From positions 3,493,633-3,557,632 of the forward strand of contig NZ_CP061800.1 in assembly GCF_017377395.1 (NCBI RefSeq): a stretch of 64,000 nt of DNA, written 5' to 3'. This DNA is from Desulfonema magnum (GTDB lineage Bacteria > Desulfobacterota > Desulfobacteria > Desulfobacterales > 4be13). The notes under the pieces were generated by a model. The model did no database searches, had not been told where the DNA came from, and saw nothing but the letters and a program-made list of their open reading frames with translations. Position 1 is the first letter of the stretch, and each line of letters opens with the position of its first letter. Positions 53,196-61,780 of the stretch are shown here, piece after piece. Position numbers and translations under genes: made by a program.

Positions 53196-53361
53196 GTTAA
53201 AAAAAAATTGCACGCGGTCCGGCATTTGAAAATATCACGATTTTCCGGAACGGCGGGGGCATCCCCTGAATCCGTTAAAAAAAAATTGCGCGCGGTCCGG
53301 CATTTGAAAATATCACGATTTTTCGGAACGGCGGGGGCCTTCCCTGAATCCGTTATAATCA
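53196..53361. repeat. Two-copy tandem repeat (78-bp period) ending in a MITE-type terminus
   Basis: Two copies of a unit beginning GTTAAAAAAAAATTG (53196 and 53274) contain GCGCGGTCCGGCATTTG and end in CCTGAATCCGTTA. The second copy ends as CCTGAATCCGTTATAATCAG, the terminus of the ATAACGGATT MITE. Confidence 0.65.
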
Positions 53362-53448
53362 GAGTTTTTTTTCTGTCATTCCTGCGAAAGCAGGAATGAC
53401 AGGCTTTTTGTTCGAATCGGGTCAAAAAATTTGATCATCGAGGATATA

Positions 53449-53593
53449 AGTACCTAACCATAAATTTTCAATATCTGCCCGGGAAGAAACCCGGCTTTTT
53501 TCCCGAAATGACCCGTCGCCCGTGAAGGAAAAAGCCGGGTTTCTCTGCTGTTCGCGGAAAAATATCTATAAAAAATTTTTGCTCAGGTACTTA
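53449..53593. repeat. Palindromic repeat with TAAGTACC ends, second copy
   Basis: The ends are AAGTACCTAACCATAAAT and TTTTGCTCAGGTACTT, with inner arms GAAACCCGGCTTTTTTCC / GGAAAAAGCCGGGTTTC. It is the sister of 49077-49229 and is followed directly by the palindrome AGACCTGCGAGGTTT...AAACCTCGCAGGTCT (53594-53626). Confidence 0.65.
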
Positions 53594-53821
53594 AGACCTG
53601 CGAGGTTTCGGAAACCTCGCAGGTCTCAGGATACCGAAAAACGTTTGTCCAAGTGTTTATAAACTCAAAACTATTAAAAAACAATAAGCATTTTAAATTA
53701 ACATCCTTTTTTCATCACCCAAAAGAAAGGAACCATCATTTTTTTGCTTTTCAGTTGTTAAAAATTATGTTAAATAAATTAATTTTAGTATGTCTGAACA
53801 TTTTAAAATAAAAGATATTTT

Positions 53822-54041
53822 CTGATTATAACGGATTTAGGGGAGGGCACAACATCCTGAAATGACTATATGTCAGAATGGAAAATCTGTCCGTCACGGG
53901 GTTCCGGGAACCGGAAATTCAGGATATTTGTTTTCCCGGAAACCGACGTTTTCCGGGAATGTCCGTCCGGCTTTCTGCGAAAACGGAAGGTCGCGCGCAG
54001 CCTCCCGAAATCGGAGCCTCCCCTGAATCCGTTATAATCAG
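53822..54041. mobile_element. MITE-like element with CTGATTATAACGGATTTAGG ends (copy 3)
   Basis: 220 bp between CTGATTATAACGGATTTAGG and CTGAATCCGTTATAATCAG. The inside carries TTCCGGGAACCGGAAATTC- and TTTTCCCGGAAACCGACG-type palindromes unlike those of the other two copies. Confidence 0.65.
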
Positions 54042-54129
54042 GATATTTTTTTATGTCTTATGCCAACCTGAGCCAGGCCGTCTTAATCACCTATTTTCAT
54101 TTGCCCGCTTTCCGGTTGCCCTGTTGCCC

Positions 54130-54200
54130 CCCTTCGACAAGCTCAGGGCACGCCGCCGTTCCCGCTCCCTGAGCTTGTCAAAGGGAGCGGGAACGGCGTG
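54130..54200. repeat. Palindrome CCTTCGACAAGCTCAGGG...CCCTGAGCTTGTCAAAGGG
   Basis: Two inverted arms, with GCCGCCGTTCCCGCTCC and GGAGCGGGAACGGCG interleaved. It is a common dispersed repeat type and lies about 150 bases before the phosphorylase start. Confidence 0.65.
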
Positions 54201-54346
54201 CGGACAAAATCGGATAAAAAATAATGGCAAAAAATGACATTTTCAGACGGCTCAAATTTGAGCCGTGCCCGAGAAAATAACGCGCTTCAGGCAGACTGTC
54301 CCGAGGTCGTCACAGCTTATAAACACTTAAACACAGAGGACGCAAA

Positions 54347-56896
54347 ATGAGTCATTTACAAACATTTCAAATATATCCGGATATTCCCGAATCTCTCTCT
54401 TTTCTTGAGGATCTGTCCCGGAATCTCTGGTGGTGCTGGCAGCGAGACGCCATAGAGCTTTTCCGCCGTATTAATCCCCAGGTATGGCGTCAGAGCGGGG
54501 GAAATCCCATTGCCGCGGGAACTTATATTTCCCAGGAATATTTTGAAAATGTGGCAAAGGATGACAGTTTTCTGGCACATCAGCAGCGGGTAAAAGAAAG
54601 CTTTGAAAGTCAGGTGCTTGCCCCTGTGGATCGGTCAGGATATCCTTTTGGAGAGCATGGAACAATTGCTTATTTTTCCATGGAATTCGGAATTCATGAA
54701 AGTATTCCGCTGTTTGCCGGAGGTCTCGGGATACTGGCCGGAGATCATCTGAAAGCAGCATCAGATATGAGTCTTCCCCTGGTCGGCATGGGGCTGCTTT
54801 ATCGGGATGGTTATTTTCGTCAGTTTCTTGACCCCGAGGGATGGCAGCAGGAAGAATATCCCACCACCAATATTCATTACCTTCCCATAAACAAGGCCAG
54901 AGATCAGGCTGGTAACAAAATATCTGTTTCGGTTAGCGGACCGGACGGCGACATTCATGCAGCGGTCTGGCAGCTCCGGGTGGGCCGTATTCCTCTCTAT
55001 CTGCTTGACACCAATTTGCCGGAAAACCCCCCCCAGATCCGGGAGATTACTGCCAGACTCTACGCAGGTGATGAAAAATTACGGGTGGCCCAGGAAATAC
55101 TTTTGGGAATTGGCGGGATGCGTGCGCTTTATCTCTTGGGAATCCCTCCGATGATATGCCATATGAATGAGGGACATTCCAGCTTTGCCGCGTTAGAACG
55201 GCTTGCCCAGATGATTTCAACCTATAATATTGATCTGAAAACTGCCATGGAAATCGTTCCCCGAACCACGGTCTTTACAACCCATACCCCTGTGCCCGCG
55301 GGACATGATGTCTTTCCTGCCGATCTTGTCCGACCGTTTCTCAAACCATTGGAGGGACGGCTGGGAGTTTCGGTTGATGAGATTCTGTCATGGGGGCAGG
55401 AACCCGGAGCCGGTAAGGATAGCCCTGTTTCCATGTTTGTCCTGGGACTGCATATGGCCCAATACCGAAACGGTGTGAGCGAGCTGCACGGAAAAGTGGC
55501 GCGGCGCATGTCATTTCATGTCTGGCCGGAGATACGCGAAGAGGAAATTCCCATTACTCATGTCACGAACGGCGTTCATGTTTCATCATGGATATCCCAG
55601 GAAAACGCGTTATTGTTTGAAAGATTCCTCGGTCCCAAATGGCATCGCTATCCTCTGACTTCGGATATCGTCAACCGTATAGACGAAATTTATGACGAAG
55701 AATTGTGGCGCGCGCATCAGATGTGTCAGTCCCGTCTCATACGAACTTGTCGGATGCTGATGCTGAAACAATATGCCCGGCGCAATGCTCCCAGGGCGAT
55801 GATGGAGGATGCGGAAACGGTGTTGGAACAGGGAATACTGACCATTGTTTTTGCCCGGCGATTCGCGACATACAAACGGGCGCATCTTCTCCTCAGTGAG
55901 CCGGAACGCCTGGAAGCGATGATCAGATCCAAAACCCACCCGGTGCAGATTATCTTTGCCGGTAAAGCCCATCCCAAAGATCACCAGGGAAAAGACCTGA
56001 TAAAAAATATCGTCCAATTTGCCCGCAAGTTGGAGGTGCGTCATCGGGTGGCTTTTGTCGAGGATTACGATATCCATCTGGCGCGGCATCTGGTACAAGG
56101 GGCAGATGTATGGCTGAACACTCCCCGCCGCCCCCATGAGGCATGCGGCACCTCCGGCATGAAAGCGGCCATTAACGGCGTACTCAATCTGAGTATTCTT
56201 GACGGATGGTGGTGCGAGGGGTATAGCTCGGAATCTGGCTGGCGGATCGGCAACGGGGAGGAATATGATGATCATGCGTATCAGGATGCGGTGGAGAGCC
56301 GGGCGCTTTATAATATTCTTGAAAACGAAGTCATCCCGTGCTTTTATGAAAAAAAAGGCGGAAACGCCCCCACTCAGTGGGTGAAAATGATGAAATCTTC
56401 AATGAAAATGGCGATCATCAACTTTTCCAGCCACCGAATGGTGGCCGACTATGAAAGGCAATTCTATATCCCCGCGGCCGAGCGTCTGAAAACCTTACTC
56501 GAAAACGATGCGGCAGAGGCAAGGGCTCTGGCTGCCCAGCGCCGGCGTCTCCGATCTCTCTGGCCTCATATTCATATAAATCCTCCCACAAAAGATAAAC
56601 ACGGTCCTTTCCGAGTGGGAAATCTTTTTAATGTAAGGGCTGAGGTGTATTTGGGAGAACTCCTTCCTCATGAGGTACTGGTGGAGATTTATTATGGTAT
56701 CATGAAATCCATAGATGAGATGGGTTCGGGCAGTGCCCGGGAGATGAACGTAAAAGAGGACCGCGGAAACGGGAACTATTTGTATGAATGCACAATAAAT
56801 TGTGAATTATCAGGTCGTTATGGTTTTACTGTCAGAGTGATCCCCCGGGGAGATGACCGAATCAGGTTTGCACCCGGACTTATCACCTGGACATAA
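54347..56896 (+). CDS. glgP: Alpha-glucan (glycogen/maltodextrin) phosphorylase
   Basis: An 849-residue enzyme of the short alpha-glucan phosphorylase type: an N-terminal DUF3417 domain (SRNLWWCWQRDAIELFRRIN), then the catalytic fold with GIHESIPLFAGGLGILAGDH, HMNEGHSSFAALE, FTTHTPVPAGHD and the pyridoxal-phosphate lysine in CGTSGMKAAINGVLNLS. It releases glucose-1-phosphate from glycogen or maltodextrin. AGAGGA lies before ATG 54347. The maltokinase-like gene is divergent on the other side of a 1.3 kb repeat region, so both may serve storage-glucan turnover. Confidence 0.96.
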   Translation: MSHLQTFQIYPDIPESLSFLEDLSRNLWWCWQRDAIELFRRINPQVWRQSGGNPIAAGTYISQEYFENVAKDDSFLAHQQRVKESFESQVLAPVDRSGYPFGEHGTIAYFSMEFGIHESIPLFAGGLGILAGDHLKAASDMSLPLVGMGLLYRDGYFRQFLDPEGWQQEEYPTTNIHYLPINKARDQAGNKISVSVSGPDGDIHAAVWQLRVGRIPLYLLDTNLPENPPQIREITARLYAGDEKLRVAQEILLGIGGMRALYLLGIPPMICHMNEGHSSFAALERLAQMISTYNIDLKTAMEIVPRTTVFTTHTPVPAGHDVFPADLVRPFLKPLEGRLGVSVDEILSWGQEPGAGKDSPVSMFVLGLHMAQYRNGVSELHGKVARRMSFHVWPEIREEEIPITHVTNGVHVSSWISQENALLFERFLGPKWHRYPLTSDIVNRIDEIYDEELWRAHQMCQSRLIRTCRMLMLKQYARRNAPRAMMEDAETVLEQGILTIVFARRFATYKRAHLLLSEPERLEAMIRSKTHPVQIIFAGKAHPKDHQGKDLIKNIVQFARKLEVRHRVAFVEDYDIHLARHLVQGADVWLNTPRRPHEACGTSGMKAAINGVLNLSILDGWWCEGYSSESGWRIGNGEEYDDHAYQDAVESRALYNILENEVIPCFYEKKGGNAPTQWVKMMKSSMKMAIINFSSHRMVADYERQFYIPAAERLKTLLENDAAEARALAAQRRRLRSLWPHIHINPPTKDKHGPFRVGNLFNVRAEVYLGELLPHEVLVEIYYGIMKSIDEMGSGSAREMNVKEDRGNGNYLYECTINCELSGRYGFTVRVIPRGDDRIRFAPGLITWT

Positions 56897-56955
56897 ATAC
56901 CAGCGAGCAAAACTAAGGGAGCTCGAAATAAATAATATACCTGGTTCAGGAAAAT

Positions 56956-56986
56956 GTAGGGTGGGTGCAGCGAAGCGAAACCCACC
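56956..56986. repeat. GTAGGGTGGGTG...AAACCCACC palindrome
   Basis: A single copy of the repeat GTAGGGTGGGTGCAGCGAAG followed by CGAAACCCACC, also found at 50539, 50643 and (inverted) about 20002. It lies 60 bases after glgP. Confidence 0.65.
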
Positions 56987-57011
56987 GGACATTTCGGGCA
57001 GATTATTTTTT

Positions 57012-57390
57012 GGGAAATTCCTAAAATAAACGCTTATGAAAAAGCCGGGTTTTTCACCCCCGGTCATAAAAAAGTTTTCAGGTAAAAAACCCGGGTTTTT
57101 AAAAAGGGAAATTCCTAAAATAAACGCTTATGAAAAAGCCGGGTTTTTCGCCCCCGGTCATAAAAAAGTTTTCAGGTAAAAAACCCGGGTTTTTAAAAAG
57201 GGAAATTCCTAAAATAAACGCTCATGAAAAAGCCGGGTTTTTCGCCCCCCCCGGTCATAAAAATGTTTTCAGGTAAAAAACCCGGGTTTTTAAAAAGGGA
57301 AATTCCTAAAATAAACGCTCATGAAAAAGCCGGGTTTTTCGCCCCCGGTCATAAAAAAGTTTTCAGGTAAAAAACCCGGGTTTTTAAAAA
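57012..57390. repeat. Minisatellite, four copies of a 94-98 bp unit
   Basis: The units start at 57012, 57106, 57200 and 57298 with GGGAAATTCCTAAAATAAAC. Each holds inverted arms AAAAAGCCGGGTTTTT and AAAAACCCGGGTTTTT around CCCCCGGTCATAAAA. Differences between units are few, so the amplification is recent. It ends at AAGTTTGGCACTCCGGATG, a motif also present in the 46.5 kb duplication. Confidence 0.85.
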
Positions 57391-57464
57391 GTTTGGCACT
57401 CCGGATGTCTGGCTGCTTATTTGCCGATCATGTTTCATAAAACAAGTCAAAAAACACATATCAG

Positions 57465-59042
57465 ATGAAAACAGCAGAACGCTATCTTGACCTTGCATGT
57501 AAAAAAATTCCTGTTCTGAAACGTGCCATAACAGAACATGGTGATTGTCCTCTTTCCGATTACCTGAAAAATTTTGTTCTGAAAGCCAGACCATCATATC
57601 AGCAACAGGATGATTTTTTGGATGTAATGCAACAGTATGTCACTCCGCTTATGGGTGAATCCGCGGCATGGCAAGCTGTGTGTGACCTTGGAGCCTGTCC
57701 TGTGATTCTCACCGCCAATCACCTCGGGGTGGAATACTTTTCCCAATCCCTCCAAAGCAGCCTTCTTTTTTCCCTGAATTCGGCAGCAGCAAACTCTTCT
57801 GCCACAACGGTTCCGGTATTTTCATTTGGCAATATTCCGCTTAACAATCTGACATATCCGAGGGGAGTTCTTCTTTATCATGTCATGTCTGCTGAACTGA
57901 ATCATATGCCTGTAAAATTGCCAATATTCCCGGACCGCCTCAAAAGACAGATCACCGGCATTACCGACGCATTTAATCATGATATGATCCAAAGAGCCGA
58001 GGCACGGCTTGATAAAATGGTTCGTGACAAACAAATTTCTCATACGCTTGCAGATACAATGAGAGATATATTTCAGAAAGATTATTGTTCGGATTCGGTG
58101 ATATATCTGCCGGATTACGCTCACCAATCCGCAGTCCTGAACCGGCGCATCTGGAAACGGCTTTTTTCAGAAGGCATCTCATCGCCTGAACTGATCTATT
58201 TTGAAATTGAGAAAATCGTAAGTCTGCTTCTGGAATATGACTTGCCAAATCCAAAAAGCCTTGTCCGGCATGTCATGTTTGATCCGGATATCAGAGAAAG
58301 AGTCATTGAAAATCTGGACGGTCTGAGCGGATGCTGGACACGGAAAGAACTTGCACAACGGTTAAACACAGAGTCATCAGTTAATATCCGGAGACATTCT
58401 CCTAAAAATCACGGAACCCTTTTTTTTTGGGGAGTTGATGATTCCGGACGAAAAATACCTTTCTCTCTTGAATCTGATAAACGGAATCATTTGGTATTGA
58501 AAGGACGTGATGATCGGGGGAAAATTTGGAAGCTAGGCTTTACGCCTCGGGCACTCGTACAAAAATTACAGGAAAAGCAGCTTATCCCTTCTCTTTTCAC
58601 CTGCTTTCTTACGCTCTCCTTTGCCCGGGGCCTTATCTGTATCGGAGGTTATTTTCAGGGAGAATATCTTCCCGCGATGCAACGAGGTGTTGTAACTGCT
58701 TTACAAAAAACAAGCGACTGTCATGATATTGCCCATCTTGTTGCACAAATTCCCACGGACTGCTACCTTTCCGGCATGTTGGGCATAATGAGCAGGACTG
58801 ATGATAACCATCTGATTCCCGCGGGAGCCGCAGAGATTATTGCCGGAGGTGGCATATCTGGTGAAGACATTGAACAAATGTTGTTGCTTACTGTTCGGGA
58901 AGCCCATATCGCGGGGTTATTTGAAACGCTGCCCGATGTTATTCCCCGGAACTCACGCGAGACCAGTTGGAAAAAAGCATTGGCAGCAGACTGTTCCAAG
59001 TTGTTGAAAGAAAAAATCGTTGTAAAAAAAATTGAGAATTGA
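57465..59042 (+). CDS. Hypothetical protein, 525 residues, family not recognised
   Basis: A long, clean reading frame with balanced composition, therefore very likely a real gene. Visible features: CPVILTANHLGVEYFSQSLQ near residue 85 (NHxxxE-like, faintly reminiscent of acyltransferase motifs but not conclusive), a helical middle part, and a Gly/Ala-rich C-terminal third (AGAAEIIAGGGISGEDIEQM). No membrane segment or signal peptide is clear. ATG 57465 has no strong ribosome-binding site. It is flanked on both sides by minisatellites, and its stop codon lies in an AATTGAGAATTGA heptamer stretch. Confidence 0.75.
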   Translation: MKTAERYLDLACKKIPVLKRAITEHGDCPLSDYLKNFVLKARPSYQQQDDFLDVMQQYVTPLMGESAAWQAVCDLGACPVILTANHLGVEYFSQSLQSSLLFSLNSAAANSSATTVPVFSFGNIPLNNLTYPRGVLLYHVMSAELNHMPVKLPIFPDRLKRQITGITDAFNHDMIQRAEARLDKMVRDKQISHTLADTMRDIFQKDYCSDSVIYLPDYAHQSAVLNRRIWKRLFSEGISSPELIYFEIEKIVSLLLEYDLPNPKSLVRHVMFDPDIRERVIENLDGLSGCWTRKELAQRLNTESSVNIRRHSPKNHGTLFFWGVDDSGRKIPFSLESDKRNHLVLKGRDDRGKIWKLGFTPRALVQKLQEKQLIPSLFTCFLTLSFARGLICIGGYFQGEYLPAMQRGVVTALQKTSDCHDIAHLVAQIPTDCYLSGMLGIMSRTDDNHLIPAGAAEIIAGGGISGEDIEQMLLLTVREAHIAGLFETLPDVIPRNSRETSWKKALAADCSKLLKEKIVVKKIEN

Positions 59043-59050
59043 GAATTGAA
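59028..59050 (+). repeat. GAGAATT heptamers overlapping the stop of the 525-residue gene
   Basis: AATTGAGAATTGAGAATTG supplies the last codons (IEN) and the TGA. Similar stretches end the genes at 9759, 32530 and 62527. Confidence 0.7.
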
Positions 59051-59126
59051 ACGTTTGCGATTTTCAATCGCCTGACCTTAGCTTTCAGTTTTATAATTTT
59101 CCAGAGAATCAGCAGATAGAAAAGCA

Positions 59127-59182
59127 CTCTCGTTCCCACGCTTTGCGTGGGAATGCAGCGCGGACGCTTAGCGTCCTGATTC
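59127..59182. repeat. Dispersed 'CTCGTTCCCACGC...GCGTGGGAATGC' repeat, second copy
   Basis: TCTCGTTCCCACGCTTTGCG and TGGGAATGCAGCGCGGACGC lead directly into the first unit of the minisatellite. The GCGTCC at its end is shared with every unit, suggesting that the array grew from this repeat. Confidence 0.65.
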
Positions 59183-59783
59183 CCCCGCAAAACAGTTTCC
59201 GAAAAAGCTGCGAAAAATAATTTTCGCACTCCGGAATTCGCGTCCTGATTCCCCCGCAAAACAGTTTCCGAAAAAGCTGCGAAAAATAATTTTCGCACTC
59301 CGGAATTCGCGTCCTGATTCCCCCGCAAAACAGTTTCCGAAAAAGCTGCGAAAAATAATTTTCGCACTCCGGAATTCGCGTCCCGATTCTGCCCGCAAAA
59401 CAGTTTCCGAAAAAGCTGCGAAAAATAATTTTCGCACTCCGGAATTCGCGTCCCGATTCTGCCCGCAAAATAGTTTCCGGAGAGGCTGCGAAAAATAATT
59501 TTCGCACTCCGGAATTCGCGTCCCGATTCTGCCCGCAAAATAGTTTCCGGAGAGGCTGCGAAAAATAATTTTCGCACTCCGGAATTCGCGTCCCGATTCT
59601 GCCCGCAAAATAGTTTCCGGAGAGGCTGCGAAAAATAATTTTCGCACTCCGGAAGCCTCATTTAATGGCAATGATGCGAAGCATGGAACCCGCAAAACAG
59701 TTTCCGGAGAGGCTGCGAAAAATAATTTTCGCACTCCGGAAGCCTCATTTAATGGCAATGATGCGAAGCATGAAAAAACGCTT
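59172..59783. repeat. Minisatellite, seven 69-70 bp units plus two longer ones
   Basis: Units begin CGTCCTGATTC or CGTCCCGATTC at 59172, 59241, 59310, 59379, 59449, 59519 and 59589. Each contains the hairpin TGCGAAAAATAATTTTCGCA and CTCCGGAATT. Two further units (59660-59783) use GAAGCCTCATTTAATGGCAA as spacer. The 69-base units preserve reading frame, so long minus-strand frames cross the array, but these look like artefacts. Confidence 0.9.
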
Positions 59784-59870
59784 ATGTGCGAATTTTCCAT
59801 CTGGTGATAATAAAAAAAAGTAACAGAAAAGGAGATATTATTTTATATCTGTCAGGCAATATGCTGTTTT

Positions 59871-61031
59871 TTAGCTAAAAACGCTTTTAAGATAGTCAAG
59901 ATATTGTTCATCCTTACACATCTGCTTTCCCGGAGAATCTGATATTTTTGCCACAGGAGCGCCCTGGCACTTGGTCATTTTGATAACAATCTGCACCGGA
60001 TCACCCACAATATCATTGGTCAGATTTGTCCCGATGCCGAAAGACGGGATGATACGCCCCTTAAAATACCGATCAATTTCCAATGCTCTGGGAAAAGAAA
60101 GTCCGTCGCTGAATACGGCTATCTTAGACCGGGAATCAACTTTCAGTTTCTTATAATGTTCAATCAGCCTGTCGCCCCATTCCAGCGGATCCCCGCTGTC
60201 CTGTCTGCATCCGTCAAACAGCTTGGCAAAGTACATATCAAAATCTTTTAAAAACGCGTCAAATCCCATGGTATCTGATAACGCAATGCCAAGGTCTCCC
60301 CGATACTCCTGTGCCCAGTGTTCCAAGGCAAATTTCTGACTGTTCGCCAGTTTCGGGCCCAGTGCCTGGGCAGCCATAATCCACTCATGTGCCATCGTAC
60401 CGATTGGAATAAGGCCGTATTCCATGGCAAAATAAACATTGCTTGTTCCGATTAAATTTTCAGGCAGTTCTTTTTTCAAAATCTGTATAATCTGGCCTTG
60501 CCAAACTCTGGAAAACCTCCGTCGTGTGCCAAAGTCCGTAAATCTGAATTCCAGGTTTTCCTTATTTGATTCCTTTACCAGATTTATTTTTTGATATAAT
60601 TTTTCCTTGCCTGTCTCAAAATCGGGAGCCGGCCGAATATCTTGGAAATAAACCTCATTCACAATGGCCAAAATCGGCACTTCAAATAATATTGTGTGGA
60701 GCCACGGGCCTGTTATTTTCAAAGAAAATTTATTGTTATCAGTGCTGATACAAACAAAATCCTTATTGAGCTGAAACAGCCTTAAAAACTGGATGAAATC
60801 CTCTTTCATAAACCTCAGTGTTCTCAGATAGTCCAACTCTTTTTTTTCAAACCGCAAATTGCAGAGATGATTTATTTCAGCCTGTATCTGTTCTGCCACC
60901 GGCGTAAAATCAATGCCTTCATCTCTGCATTTGAATTCATACTCAACCTCTGCCCACGGAAACTGGTGAAGAACACCTTGCATCATCGTGAGTTTGTATA
61001 AATCATTATCCAACAGAGAGTTGATTATCAT
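59871..61031 (-). CDS. pncB: Nicotinate phosphoribosyltransferase
   Basis: A 386-residue PncB of NAD salvage: nicotinate + PRPP (+ ATP) gives nicotinate mononucleotide. The N-terminus (SLLDNDLYKLTMMQGVLHQF) is diagnostic, the phospho-histidine region is IGTMAHEWIMAAQAL, and the phosphate-binding end is FGIGTNLTND. The length is typical. AAAGGAGG lies 9 bases before the ATG. The gene is monocistronic, with a 0.75 kb gene-free region upstream. Confidence 0.95.
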   Translation of the reverse strand: MIINSLLDNDLYKLTMMQGVLHQFPWAEVEYEFKCRDEGIDFTPVAEQIQAEINHLCNLRFEKKELDYLRTLRFMKEDFIQFLRLFQLNKDFVCISTDNNKFSLKITGPWLHTILFEVPILAIVNEVYFQDIRPAPDFETGKEKLYQKINLVKESNKENLEFRFTDFGTRRRFSRVWQGQIIQILKKELPENLIGTSNVYFAMEYGLIPIGTMAHEWIMAAQALGPKLANSQKFALEHWAQEYRGDLGIALSDTMGFDAFLKDFDMYFAKLFDGCRQDSGDPLEWGDRLIEHYKKLKVDSRSKIAVFSDGLSFPRALEIDRYFKGRIIPSFGIGTNLTNDIVGDPVQIVIKMTKCQGAPVAKISDSPGKQMCKDEQYLDYLKSVFS

Positions 61032-61780
61032 GGCGGGTTCCTCCTTTGAAACGGGTTTCTAATGAAAGCTTTTCAATTTACTAACTTTTTATATCATATA
61101 ACGCTTCTGAGGTCAACCTGGTATATTCGAATAATAAAAACCTTGGCGATCTCGTTCTCACGCTTTGCACGGGAACGAAGAATAATCTCTCTGAAAATTT
61201 TCCCATACATGCAGAAATGAGCTTTGAATAGTAACAGGGGGAATTTTTCAGCAAATGAAATGAGATAACCACATTATTTTTGCCATTCAAGGCATATCCG
61301 CTAACTGTCCCTGTATTGCCAAAAAAATTTTGCCAAAAATTTTTTTAAAATTTGTAAGAGCCCATTAATTATGGCTCTGATCACCTGAATTTTGCGTTCT
61401 GACCAATTACAGTATTTGTATGGCCTTGTAATATTTTTAATAGTTATTAATTTTCAGACTGAGTCTTATAAATCTGACAGGCATATCTGTTTGCAATGCC
61501 TCAGCAATATTTATATCTATTTAATTTTATTAAAAATCAAGCATAAAATCGTATATATTCGATAAATTTCTTCCCACCTATTTTCAGTAAGTTACACTCT
61601 TCAGCTTTTTGAAACTCATTGAAAATTATTTTTTGAAACTTAATAAATTCAGTGTCTCTGAAATTTTTAACAGGTGAAATTTTCATTCAACACACAAAAG
61701 GATTGATTTATAATTAACTATTTGATGTTAAGTCTGAAAAAGTTCACCAAACTTTTACTAAAAATCCATTCAGTACAAAG
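61032..61780. other. Intergenic stretch, A+T-rich, no gene seen
   Basis: About 750 bases with a partial CTCGTTCTCACGCTTTGC repeat at about 61150. No RNA gene could be recognised. A 20-codon frame (ATG 61725 to a TAA inside the next gene's start) is described with the next gene. Confidence 0.45.

Noticed and set aside
58939..59800. Three overlapping long minus-strand frames with a repeated 'RSAKIIF/SGVRKLFFAA' pattern
   Set aside because: They are translations of the 69-70 bp minisatellite in different frames. Frames stay open because the early units are multiples of three and the unit lacks stops; there is no start signal and no protein-like composition.
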